Shown here: in pieces, positions 40,091-50,491 of the stretch
How positions within the stretch are numbered: the stretch's first letter is position 1
Layout: each line of letters begins with the position of its first letter
NCBI RefSeq assembly: GCF_037975245.1
Contig: NC_092572.1
Coordinates: forward strand, 16,250,269 to 16,314,268
Length of the DNA: 64,000 nucleotides
Origin: Apostichopus japonicus
Lineage: Eukaryota; Echinodermata; Holothuroidea; Aspidochirotida; Stichopodidae
Direction of reading: 5' to 3'
Notes under the pieces: model-generated
What the model was told of the DNA's origin: nothing
Database searches by the model: none
The model's input: the letters and a program-made list of their open reading frames with translations, nothing else
Translations under genes and position numbers: made by a program

Positions 40091-40579
40091 ACTGTTATTG
40101 TAACTCGCAATCTTCTGGCAGAATTTATTTCAGGAATCATCTGAATGTTAATTTTAATTCTCCAACGTGTACACGGTTTTGTATTGTACCGTTATGTACA
40201 GTAACGCGATTGTTTTCTTTTCTTATTTTCACCTCACCAGACTGTTGTTTCACAAGGCTTTACTACTGTATTATCACCGTGCTGCAGTGTGTTCCCCTTC
40301 GTTGCATCATGAACTAGTCGAACACAGTTATATCATACTGTTATAGTTTAGCGTACAATCTGCAGTTCCTTTCTTTGCTTACCACATCACACTGCATTCT
40401 ACTTTGCGTCTCGGATTACTGTACTGTTTTATCGCATAGTCCTATACATACGATACTGTGTATGCTATGCTAACGGTGCATTCGCATAGCGGAATCTTAA
40501 CGAATTGCTGACTAATTCACGGTGATTTTCGGGTGATCAGTCCTTCGAATCTCGCAAGAATGGTCCTCGAAATTATCTT

Positions 40580-40598
40580 AAGTTTACTTCTGACACCA
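40580..40598 (-). other. Primer-binding site of the Gypsy element
   Basis: The minus strand reads TGGTGTCAGAAGTAAACTT directly after the LTR end. TGGTGTCAGAAG starts with TGG, complementary to a tRNA CCA end, and is a form commonly seen next to Gypsy LTRs. The tRNA species is not identified here. Confidence 0.55.
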
Positions 40599-40790
40599 TG
40601 TTTCAGTTTGTGGCCGTCGAGCGTGTCGTATAAAGAATATAGGAGGCGATCATTTATTTAGTTACAGACTTGGTTTATTATTGTACTTCAGTAGCCATAT
40701 TCAATGGAGTGCACAGACTCGTAGTGTGTAATATGAAGAGCAAGTACGGTAGCTCATATTGATTAGCTACATAAATGTACTTGTCACACA
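40599..40790 (-). repeat. Probable 5' LTR of the Gypsy element
   Basis: On the minus strand a 192-bp segment begins TGTGTGACAAG and ends GAAACA, the TG...CA limits expected of an LTR, immediately before the primer-binding site. AATAAA-like signals lie inside. The second LTR is absent from the window, so limits rest on the TG/CA ends and the neighbouring primer site only. Confidence 0.55.
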
Positions 40791-41376
40791 GTGAGGCTGT
40801 GGTTTACAAATCCTGATGATCCAGTTTTGGCAAAGAACACCTTCAATTCTCTTCTCTTATTCTTAGTAACTTAACAGTTGCACTGGAGTGACATGCAATA
40901 TCAGTTTAACATGTTCCAAACAGTTTAGGAATACATTGGGGTATGTCCTGTAGGTCAGTTTGGGAGGAATCAGCTGAGCTAAACAAAAGTAGTTTTCATC
41001 ACTTTTCAGAGCCAGAGAGGTAAAACCCTCCCCGCTGACCCTTCTCTGGATGACGTTTCTGCAGGTAGGGCAAGCCAGACCAAGTGGACTGTGATCAGGG
41101 ATACCAATTACAACCTGCAGGAATCATAGATGCACCCAAATTGGTCAAGCTTATCAAAATTGGTGACTGGAAATGTTGTTGCAGACGTAGACCTGGTTAC
41201 TGCTTACACAGTATTGCTCATATGTGTATTTACACACTGCACCTTGCATACTGAAATCTCTGAAAATACATCTTTATGGAACTAAAATGATAATTGCATA
41301 GAATTTTGTTGTGGTTTATATTGTGACGACTATAAAAAGTATCATATTGGTATTAAAAAAAAAATTCATCTCTCAC
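40791..41376. other. No feature recognised
   Basis: AT-rich sequence between the LTR and MITE copy 2. No exon, repeat or structured element could be supported. Confidence 0.5.
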
Positions 41377-41854
41377 TTAAGGTGGCATACTCCTATTAGA
41401 GTCTATAGCAGTCCGCTTTATAATTCTCCTTCAAGAAAAGTTCCAAAAAGCAGCAGGGGAACATCTTTTGTGACCTGTTATCAATCATGATCTAGTTTTT
41501 TGTGGCTTGCATGTTGAAGAGCATGAATGGAAGTACATGTAGTGAGAAAATTGTGTCAATTGAGGCCATTTCAGACCCCTTTAAGGCCTCCCAGGAGCAG
41601 CATAGGAAAATTGTTTACCACTGAGTGAAGAGGTTTGTTTACAAGTGACAAAAACTTCCGGCTCGGATAGCAAAAAATCTACATGGTCATGATACGGAAA
41701 ATTGATGGTGCCATAAAAGGCCAACTTGACAGCTATCCGGTGATGGGTAGCATTTAGCTAGTGAAAACTTCTATCTAGACTTAGAGACCACATTACTTTT
41801 GTGATTTAGTGTGTAAGTCAATGTCGCTTTTAATGGGCGTATGCTACCTGAAGG
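41377..41854 (+). mobile_element. MITE-like element, copy 2 (reference copy)
   Basis: The best-preserved copy, ~478 bp. It starts CTTAAGGTGGCATACTCC and ends GGGCGTATGCTACCTGAAGG, an imperfect inverted repeat of about 18 bp. Internal landmarks shared with copies 1 and 3: GACCTGTTATCAATCATGAT, AGCATAGGAAAATTG, GTGAAGAGGTTTGTTTACAA, TGGTCATGATACGGAAAATT, TTTAGTGTGTAAGTC. There is no ORF. It directly abuts an ORF-family fragment at 41,855. Confidence 0.8.
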
Positions 41855-42313
41855 ATTCTTGCCAGGTTTGTTACTGTTTTATTAAGTTTTTAGATGGACA
41901 AGAGTTCACTCTTGTAGCTACATAGTGATTCCAAACACAACCTTTGATTCAAGTCCTACAATTCTTCCATATCAGAAAGACCTATAGGGTCTTTCCCACA
42001 TCCATTGCTTGTCTCTCTGTGAGCCATCATAGCACTGTGATAGGCCCTTAATAGGGCTTGCAAACTAACTAACCTGTTTCCTGTAGATTCTGCAAACATG
42101 GTTTGTTGTGACTGAGTTGAAAATATCTCATGTCCTTTATAAGCAGGTTTGCAAGAGGAATTATATAGTTGCCATATCTGTATCAGAAGAGCTAGGAATA
42201 TCACCAGTGCAATTGGCATCAGCTTCAGCAGCTGTTCAAGCAGTAAAGCCAAACCTGTTACCTGGCTTGAAGGTCGTTGCATGCCTATCAAACATGCCTT
42301 TCCTTCTGTTACT
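41855..42313 (-). pseudogene. Fragment of multicopy ORF family (see 46,593-47,773)
   Basis: Nucleotide similarity to 47,395-47,690: shared blocks include GATTCTTGCCAGGTTTG (here ATTCTTGCCAGGTTTG), GTTTGCAAGAGGAAT, ATATCACCAGTGCAATTGGCATCAG versus GCATGTCACCAGTGCGGTTGGCATCAG, and CCTGTTACCTGGCTT. Relative to that copy it has an extra ~165 bp (about 41,983-42,148) that opens with the palindrome AAAGACCTATAGGGTCTTT. The reading frame is destroyed; a 154-codon open frame crossing it runs partly antisense through MITE sequence and is not a gene. Confidence 0.6.
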
Positions 42314-42437
42314 TTAGCTGGCATACTCCTATTAGCTTCTATATCAATCCGCACCAAGTGTGCTTCTTCAGAAAAAGTGCCAAAAAGCAACAGGAGACAT
42401 CTTTTTTGATATGTCATCAATCACTGGACTGGTTTAT
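42314..42437 (+). mobile_element. MITE-like element, partial copy
   Basis: The first ~120 bp of the MITE family: GGCATACTCCTATTAG, AAGTGCCAAAAAGCAACAGG, ATGTCATCAATCACTGG. It lies in the same orientation as copy 2, so the ORF-family fragment is bracketed by MITE sequence on both sides. The rest of the element is missing. Confidence 0.65.
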
Positions 42438-43059
42438 GTTTTTAGTTCTACAATGTAGCGTGTACTCTCTCTCTCTCTGAGTTGTGCTCTCCTCCTTCTG
42501 TATGCTCTGTCTCTCTTATATAGTCTATCATACTGTTGTTTCCTTTGCATCTGTTTCAGAGTCTGGATACATGGACTATTTGAGCTCACCTCTAATCCTG
42601 CAGCTATGGACTCTTCAGGCCCTTTATTTGTAATGTTTGTGGCACTGTGGTCCCTGTACTGACTGTTGCGTGAAATGCTTGTGCTATGTTTTGGATTGGA
42701 AACTCGAAAGCATTATTGACTACCTCTGCTTTTTGAGTGGAAGTCTGAAACTGAGTGGACCATAAACGTTTGCTGCAGGTGGGTGTCTCAGGTATTTCAT
42801 TTACAGCACTGATTTTGCTGAACTCCCGTTGAAATTTGTTAAAAGGAAAATAAACAAATTTCTTTGATTTTTATCGAAATTTGCCGATTTTTATCGAAAT
42901 TCCAAAAGTTAGTTTTCTCTTTTTATTTTTTTCTCTTTTGTTTAATATAGATTTGGCATGAGACATGTTAATCAGGTTAACTTTGATGGAAAAATTTTAT
43001 ACCAGAAGTGGAAAAACTTAACAGTTATTACTTTCATTTCGGATCATTTCCGAACAAGA
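42438..43059. other. No gene; short CT microsatellite and local duplication
   Basis: Contains a short TCTCTCTCTCTCTC run near 42,466-42,478 and a local repeat of TTTTTATCGAAATT (about 42,870-42,901). Nothing else could be supported. Confidence 0.5.
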
Positions 43060-43067
43060 TAACACAC

Positions 43068-44557
43068 TAAAGGGTGTGACCGTTTAAACGATTAACTGTT
43101 TAACCGGCCGCAAATGCACTATCCGTTTAGAAAATCACAAACCGTATAAACGGAAAATTAAAAAAAAAAAATCAAATACATTTTAAACATGAAAATTATT
43201 TAAAAATATGTAAAGAACTGAGTAATGTACTGCAAACTATCAATAAAAAACAGAAAAATGATGTTTTAGGCATGAATAATGTGTTCAATATAACTATAGT
43301 AGTAGGCCAATAGTCACAAGCTCATGATAGTGTCGTCAATTCGTTTTCTCAGTTTATATTTGCGACATATATCACCCGTGTACACCGATCAATGGCATGG
43401 TGAAATCCCGTGTGAAAATATGTCGACGCCAAAAGACGCAAATGGTCGTTCTAGAAAGTATCGTAATAACATTAACAACACAAGGCCAGTTTGCTCTCTC
43501 AGGTCCGCACGTATACAGCCATTTTTTTCCACACATGGTATTATACTGTGCATGCATCGGGGCGGGATTGCGGCAAACATAACAGAATATGAATGAAAAT
43601 GATAAACCTTACGATATTTTTCACAAATATTGATGCTTAGATAAGTGCTTCCTCACAATCAACGAGCCGCCCCAAAATTCGCTCCGCTTACGTAAAACTT
43701 CTATATAACACATGGAAAAAATTCAAGTTTTTACACACATAATTCCCACTGACATTGGTCATAGAACATAAGTAGGTTATTGACATTTGAACTTGCCCAA
43801 GTTCATCGCACCATGGGAACGACACAACACATTGAACATGATGTTACATTCTTCCGCCATCTGGACGCCGAGTGTAAATTTTGGTGTAATATGCAAATTA
43901 TGAATGGTACTGCGCTGCGCGGTTAAAATTTAACCTATTGCGACACCAATTTTGGGAAGCTGTTGTTGAAGAAACTTTTGTATCAAATGTAAAGTACTGT
44001 ATCATGTTTGTGACACAAGAGAAAGAAAATGAAATCGGAGGCTGCTACAACCCATCGCAAAACACGTGCGTGCGTAATTTGTTTTCTAAACATGACTTTT
44101 AATGAGTAAGCAGGAAAGGTGGGTAAGTTTATCTAAGTTAGGCAAGTTTTTGTTAAAAATCTTGTGATAGATAGACAAATATATTGTTTTTTTTCTTCAA
44201 AAGTTACGATGTTGCCGAAGGCCGAGTTATATAAATTCAGTGATCTGAACTTCTGAAGACCACGATATACTGATCAGGTGTGTTATTCTTTTCATCAATT
44301 ATTACACGTAATGTTTGCAATATTATTGGGCCTAATTAGTAATTAACATACATTGATCGTTGTCTTGTTGCCTGAATTGCTACTTTTTTGAAAAAAAAAA
44401 ACCTTAATTATTGTACTCATAATGTCCTATTTTCATTAAAAGTTGAGTGACATTACGTCGAAAAAGCCGCAATCGGGAAACAGCGTTTAAAAGTTTAACC
44501 TACCGGCAGGTTATACGGTTAAATGGTTAGTGAAATATCCGTTAGGTCACACCCTTA
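43068..44557. mobile_element. Non-autonomous hAT-type DNA transposon
   Basis: A 1,490-bp element bounded by terminal inverted repeats TAAAGGGTGTGACC (left) and TAAGGGTGTGACC (right, reverse complement), and flanked by perfect 8-bp direct repeats TAACACAC at 43,060-43,067 and 44,558-44,565. An 8-bp target duplication with TAGGG/TAAGGG-like ends is diagnostic of hAT elements. Subterminal regions carry repeated TTTAAACG and GTTTAACC motifs in both orientations, as expected for transposase-binding sites. No transposase is encoded. An internal segment (43,320-43,600) is unusually free of stop codons on both strands. Confidence 0.85.
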
Positions 44558-44565
44558 TAACACAC

Positions 44566-46592
44566 AAAAAAAACCGACTTTATTGAATGAAAATATACTG
44601 AAAACCATATCGCAAAAACATAAAATCGCCTATAACTCAAAAACGGAAGGAGATATCGACTTTTGTCAGCTGCGTAGGGATTTCCTAAACCAAATTTTGA
44701 TGCGCTCTATCCACCTGTGTCATTTATGAGCTTCTCTGATGTAAGCTGCAGTACGTAATTTCTCTATACCAGTTCCGCAACATTTATTTACGCAGTAAAC
44801 ATTGTTCATTATGTTTTCTTTCACAACGAATATTCAAAGTTGTGCTCCACACGCTTCACAGATATTGTTTTATGTTGTTCATTTTCAATTCTAGTTTAAA
44901 ATTACATTTTCGAACGATGCATTGCATGCCTTGTCAAACATTCCTGATTAGTAAAACTAAGGAAGGATATTTGATTGATATGATTTTATGAGCTGTTCCA
45001 CTTGAAAAATGATGATAAAATCGAAAAACAAAACATTTTCTTCTCATGTGACGCATACCGGGAGACTCATAAAAACCCCCTTCTCATTAAATTAAATTTA
45101 CATGCCGTCAGGCCAGTTGAAAGCCCTTCCCAGTTATGTTGGATCAGCTCTTCCCAATATACAATACTCAAATAAGCAATGAAAATATATTCATTTTCCA
45201 CAGGTTTCTCCCCAACTTGGGCCCAAGCCACTGCTTTATTTTCTTAGTAGTCATGAAACAATTGTTTGCAACTCTTTTGCTGGCCAGGTGTTTTCAAGTT
45301 TTATTAATAGCACAACTTCTGATTGGTTTATTCAAGATAAACTTTCTATCCCTGCTGGATTGTTCTACTTATATACTGTATATGAATGAATATTTGGTTT
45401 TCAATTAACTTAGTGACAGGTAACATCCATTCCATTATGAAAAGTAGGGGCAAAATAATGTTTGCTTCTATAGTAAGCCAGCCAAAGGTTCTGTAGTGCT
45501 AAACCCCCCACGAAGATAAATACTATGCTAATTAACAGATGGTAGGCGTGAATTTGACAAAGCCAGGTTTATGATTGGACTAGGCCTCTCAAAAAAGTTT
45601 GGTCGCTGGGGATATCCAGGGTAGGGAATGCACATGTAGGCAGCATACTGTAGGTGGCCCAGACCCAGGCTGCGACCTTAATTACCAGGGCAGTCCATCT
45701 GCATTCGCGGGCAACTTACAGTAGCTGGGTTAGGGGGAAAATAACAGGATGTTTTTTATTTTGCGTGCATTGAAGCCGGGGGGAGATTTTTGGGTTTGAA
45801 AGTGAGTGCGGTAAACGGTACTGTTGTACGTCAAGTAACACAGGAATTTATTGGAAAAAAAGATCTCTTTGATATCCAGCTACGACTGTTTCATTGTGTA
45901 AATTTTTTTTTATTTCTTGTTTTTCTGACGCTGCGTTCATTGGTGAGTTACTTAAACTTATCTTAGTTTAATACTAGCCTATAACTTAAGTACTTGTTAC
46001 GATCGACCAAGACCAGTTTTTATTATCCTAGCCAAATAATTTTTCAAACACCTAGTACAGAACTTACTCTGTCTTATATACAATCAAACTTTTGCAACAT
46101 TTGTAATATTCCTCGGCCACTTCTGGTATAGTCTGAAAACGGCTGTAGTTACACTAAGGATTCAACGTAGGTCGCAACCTTGGTATGTCTAGAATTGCCT
46201 TTGCCGTTGTTGATCCTGATAACTTTCGTGGAAATTTTGTTGAAACTACGTTGACAACCGTGCCCGCAGAAGTCTAAATCTTAATGAAATTATTTGTTTT
46301 TTATGGATTTTCAACTTTTTTTATGGATTTTCAACTTTTTTTATCGATCGTTGATTTTTTTTCAATGGGAGTTAAGCGAAATCAGTACTGTAGTTGTGTG
46401 CTGTCAGTGTGGGATATCAGCAGAGATCTCTTTGTAGCATTTGGCATGAATGGAAATGTGTACTTCCTGCCCCTCTTGCATACAAATGAATGCTTTGGGC
46501 AATGTGAATGATTTCCAATGTAGCACTTTGCAAGGCAGTCTTAACATGTTGATAAAGCCTTCACAACTTTGCAGTGGTCGTATTTGAGGGCT
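44566..46592. other. No gene recognised
   Basis: AT-rich non-coding sequence. A direct repeat of TTTTTTTATGGATTTTCAAC occurs at about 46,297-46,340. Open frames up to 90 codons show no recognisable domain or credible splice context. Confidence 0.5.
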
Positions 46593-47773
46593 TTAATTCC
46601 TGCAAGTAGTCACCTCTGCCAGTACAAGGCAGGTCAAGTCCTCTGCAATGCACTTTTGTATCAAGTGCTTCCTAGTCACAGTTTGTGCAGGTAACATATC
46701 AGAGGAGAGTACTGCTGTAGCCAGTGCTCTGCGGAGTGACTTGAGTAGGTGAACTTGGTCTAACAGCATATGGTTCTCTGTTTCAGAATGAGTAGCTGCA
46801 GCCATTGTACCAGTGAACCCTTTACATGCCTTGCCATCAGCATCAGTTGTTAGGAACTTCTCCTTAAGTGGGTTCTTACCAGTAAGTAATATGGATGCAC
46901 AAATCTTTCCACCATTCTGTTCATCTTTGACATTGGCATCTATACTGAACAGCCCTCATTGCCTGGAAATTGCAACTTGTGACCGCTTCTTCTATTCATT
47001 TCACCAATTAAGTTACAGTTGTTACTGTGATTGTAATCAAAATTAAATTTACCCATGGTGACATTCTCAACAATTACATCTCTGTATTGGCTTGCACGAA
47101 CAAATGGAGTATTACTTTTTGCATTACGCAGACAGGTATGATATTGACGATCATATTCTGCAAATATTGGAGAGTCTTTTGAGAGGCCATGCAGTTGCAG
47201 TGTCTTCTTTATACACCCCTTTTCTGACATATCATTTTCATTCATTTCTTCTATTGCAGGTCCAAACTGGTTGGCTGACTTTTGTAGTGTTCTGACAGCA
47301 GGACTGGGAAGAGAGATGCTGCTGAGCAATCTATGAGCTGCACTTGAACTGATCTACATCTGATGCAAGCCTAACTGCCGTGCAATGTTAAATTCTGTGG
47401 GATTCTTGCCAGGTTTGCTTCTTGGTTTAAACCTTTGTAGATGGGCAAGAGCTTACAGTACCTTTGTATCTTCAGAGAATGCATCCAAATACAACCTTTG
47501 AGCCAAGTCCCACAAATTCTTCATATCTAAGTTTGCAAGAGGAATAGGTGCCACATCAGAAGGGGTAAGCATGTCACCAGTGCGGTTGGCATCAGCTGTA
47601 CGAGCTGTAAAACCGAACCTGTTACCTGGCTTCAATGTTGTTGCACGCCTACCAAACATATCTTTCCTTTTACCCATTAAAATATAACACCTTCCTAGTG
47701 ACCTATTCAGTGGCGTCTTTCGCGACTGACTGCACTTTTGTTCTGAACTTTTTTTCGATACATTTGTCTCCAC
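46593..47773 (-). pseudogene. Broken ORF of a multicopy metazoan family, probably transposon-derived
   Basis: On the minus strand one frame runs from 47,773 to 46,940 with two stop codons (near 47,448 and 47,350); the coding sense then continues in a second frame from about 46,930 to 46,593. Landmarks in order: GRRATTLKPGNRFG near the start, VAPIPLANLDMKNL, ALAHLQRF, SANQFGPAIEE, EYDRQYHTCL, NTPFVRASQ...VIVENVT, then FLTTDADGKACKGF and a segment of about 45 codons with LLKSLRRAL. I recall uncharacterised invertebrate ORFs with the same order (NTPF..ATQ, ENVT, then T-D/G-D-G-K-A), found in many copies; a DDE-like transposase is possible but unproven. A related fragment at 41,855-42,313 supports a mobile origin. 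Confidence 0.55.
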
Positions 47774-48306
47774 TGGCGCTCACTTCACAAAGTTATTAGC
47801 CTCCCCAACCAAATGTTTTTTACCTACTTAAAGAAAGATAATTTGCAATGTGTTTTTCAATGGTTAAACTGATATTATTATTACCATAAACATTGTATTG
47901 ACTTCCCCAATAATTCTAACCAATATGGAAGGGTAATAACACAGCATATGATTGTATGTTATTGGCATGCGATGTAAAAACCGGTGCATGACTATATGAT
48001 ATGCACATTGACATGTGTAACACGCGAAACGTAAACAATTTTGGTTATATTTTTCCCAAATCAGCCCCCCAAATCATATTGGGCCCCTACGCCTATGACG
48101 GTAGTTCTATTAGGCATTTTTTTGGAGTATTCAAAATCATACCAAGTTTTGTGTGGTGGAGTATAAGAATCGCGAGATACAATTTATGAAAGTGGCAAGA
48201 CAAACGTGGTAAATATGACTGATTAAAGGCCAATTTTGACCGAAATTTTTCAATTTTTAGGTCATTCACAATCACAGGAATATATGAATAGGCCTAGATA
48301 AACTGT
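47774..48306. other. No gene recognised
   Basis: AT-rich sequence with no supported exon or element. Confidence 0.5.
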
Positions 48307-48339
48307 AGTGCGACAGTCGGAAATTCCAACTGTCGCACT
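48307..48339. repeat. Near-perfect 33-bp palindrome (hairpin)
   Basis: AGTGCGACAGT and ACTGTCGCACT form an 11-bp perfect inverted repeat around CGGAAATTCCA, which itself continues the pairing (GGAA/TTCC) after one mismatch. It is followed by a C-rich run and TAGCCACGTCCCTGG, a style of end seen in invertebrate repeats, so it may mark the terminus of an element. Confidence 0.8.
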
Positions 48340-48498
48340 CCAATTTTCCAACTATCGTCAGTTATATGACGTGCGGGGGTGAGACACCCCCCACACCCAC
48401 CCCCCCCCCCTCTAGCCACGTCCCTGGGTGTAAGACACAACTTCTCAAACAATCATTAAAAGAGGTTTAATGTGGAGTCTAAAAAATTTCAATTGTAG

Positions 48499-48957
48499 TT
48501 AAGATGGCATAATCCTATCAGCATTTACATCAATCCACCATAAGTGTTCTCATTCAGAAAAAGCAACAGGAGAACAACTTTCTTGATATGTTATCAATTA
48601 GGGTCTGGTGTTTTCTTGGCAGGGATGTTAAGGAGCATGATAGAGAGTACAAGTGATACAAAAATTTGGTCAGTTAAGTAAGTTTAGACCAATTTAGGCC
48701 TCCCTGGAACAGCATACAAAAATTGATTTCTGCTGAGTAAAGAGGTTTGTTTACAAGTGAGGAAAACGTCAGTCTCTCATAGTAAACAAGCAATCTGCAT
48801 GGTTATGATATAGAAAATTGAGGGTGCTATGAATGGCCAACTTGTCAGCTATCCAGTTATTGGTGGCATTAAGCTTGTGAGAGCGAAATAGATTAAGGGA
48901 TCACATTACTTTTTGATTTAGTGTGTATTGGGGCATTTAATAGGTGTATACTACCAC
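48499..48957 (+). mobile_element. MITE-like element, copy 3
   Basis: A ~459-bp diverged copy in the same orientation as copy 2, starting TTAAGATGGCATAATCCTAT and ending AATAGGTGTATACTACC. Shared blocks: CAGGAGAACAACTTT, GATATGTTATCAATTAGG, AAAGAGGTTTGTTTACAAGTG, TGGTTATGATATAGAAAATT, TTTAGTGTGTATTG. No coding capacity. Confidence 0.75.
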
Positions 48958-49236
48958 AGACCCTTTTATCATGCCGACTAGTATTCAGCAATTGGTTGAG
49001 CAATATTGTGTGTCTATGTGTAGGACATTTTATTTGACCGCATAAGAATCATAAACATTTTCAGAAGTCCAACACCTGTTAACAAACAATTTAATAACTT
49101 GTTAGTACTTTTATTTTACCATCATTTGGTCAGCATAGAATGCCATTAGTTGAATCACAGAAACTATATTTGATAAGTTGAAACTATGAACAATCAACAG
49201 TGTGTTTTGTTTGTTTTCTATCAAAATAGGAATTAA

Positions 49237-49374
49237 TGGCCAAAGAAGTTAAAAATTCCAAGGCTGCTACTAGTGCTTGAGGGAAGACTAAAAGCAGAAA
49301 GAATGCCTAATGACAGAGAAAGAAGACATATTATACAGACACTGTGTGACTACATGGTAGGATATACATGGCTA
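49237..49374 (+). CDS. Possible exon or ORF fragment, unrecognised
   Basis: A 45-codon open stretch from TGG at 49,237 to TAG near 49,374, with a charged composition (LEGRLKAERMPNDRERRH, then TLCDYM). A GT donor-like site (ATG-GTAGGA) follows DYM at 49,356. It vaguely recalls short helical segments in BEN/transposon-associated invertebrate ORFs. There is no good acceptor and no adjoining exon with matching phase, so this is weak. Confidence 0.2.
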
Positions 49375-49942
49375 AAATAGGTAAACAGTTTAATACTGTA
49401 AACTCACACTATATCATTGCCAAACAGCTCTAATAATCACGAGGAGCGATTTAATGCTGCAACGTTACGCTGGATTAACTATCTCAAGACCTGACTTGCA
49501 TTCGACAGATACTAATAGTGGGCCCAACTTACAATAAAGTGAGCCTAACAAGTAACTTTGAAACACTTCTTAAGTTCAGGCTCAACCTTGAAACTAATTT
49601 TTCCCGATGACCTTCGAAACTTGTTTTGCGACAAGCTCTGCTAACCTTTCAAACAGAGACAAAAAAAATCATATATGCTCACGCTCGAAATGATGCTGAT
49701 TTAATACTTGCGCGCAGATTCCTCAACATCATGTGTATTTACTGCGTTACTAGCGGGGCCCTATGTGGGTGAAAGTGATTTGTATGTGCTTCCTCGTGCA
49801 CTGCTGACAGCCACCTGGTTAATACATTTGTATACTCCCACCTACGAAAACCAGTGTCTAATATTTATAATATATATATGTTTATGAGCTTGCCGAACGT
49901 TACAACATCATACAGAAAGCCATGCCGGACAAAGTTATATTT
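49375..49942. other. No feature recognised
   Basis: No supported exon, element or repeat. Confidence 0.45.
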
Positions 49943-50197
49943 AATGATTATAGTAACATATACATTAGTTACTGTTGATAAATATATGATATGCAAATAT
50001 GTCATGCATAACCTATATGCACGAGGTGTATGAGTAATCTGAATATAATACGGCATTACTTGTATATATTATTATATTTAATGATTATAGTAACATATAC
50101 ATTAGTTACTATTTATAAATATATGATATGCAAATATGTCATGCATAACCTATATACACGAGGTGTATGAGTAATCTGAATATAATACGGCATTACT

Positions 50198-50205
<8 letters not shown>
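49943..50205 (+). repeat. 137-bp tandem duplication
   Basis: Two copies starting AATGATTATAGTAACATATA at 49,943 and 50,080, differing by a few substitutions (for example GTTGATAAAT versus ATTTATAAAT). It runs straight into the (TA)n microsatellite. Confidence 0.9.
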
Positions 50206-50259
<54 letters not shown>

Positions 50260-50268
50260 CTGCATATG

Positions 50269-50302
<34 letters not shown>

Positions 50303-50383
50303 ATATATATTAAAGATATATATTTATCTATATATATATATATATATATATATCTATATATATATTATCTGATATATATATAT
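50198..50383. repeat. (TA)n microsatellite
   Basis: A nearly pure TA-dinucleotide tract with short interruptions (ACTGCATATGCTG, ATATCTATATA), ending exactly at the pseudo-LTR boundary of the Penelope-like element. Confidence 0.95.
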
Positions 50384-50491
50384 ATTGTAATAAACGTTAA
50401 CTATTTCGAGTCCATCGCTGCTCGGAGTTCAGCGATCGTCAGGCCTACTGATCCGTAATAAAGTATGGGTTGCTATTCCACGAACTACCAT
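50384..50491 (-). repeat. Pseudo-LTR, downstream copy
   Basis: A 108-bp repeat beginning on the minus strand with TGGTAGTTCGTGGAATAGC and ending TTTATTACAAT. Its start encodes the last ~14 codons of the element ORF (ending ITDQ-stop). It contains the motif CTGACGA followed by a hairpin (TCGCTG/CAGCGA, plus-strand 50,415-50,435) and then GGACTCGAAATA. Confidence 0.85.

Larger units (their letters stand above)
38485..40790 (-). mobile_element. Ty3/Gypsy LTR retrotransposon, truncated
   Basis: Minus-strand element read as LTR, primer-binding site, leader, gag, protease, start of reverse transcriptase, then an abrupt end at 38,485 against Penelope-like sequence. RNase H, integrase and the 3' LTR are missing. 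Several frameshifts and stop codons show it is not active. The order gag-pro-RT and the gag type fit a metazoan Mag-like or related Gypsy clade. Confidence 0.85.

Noticed and set aside
41956-42420. 154-codon minus-strand ORF as a gene
   Set aside because: It runs through a partial MITE and a frame-broken fragment of another element; the hydrophobic stretch is incidental.
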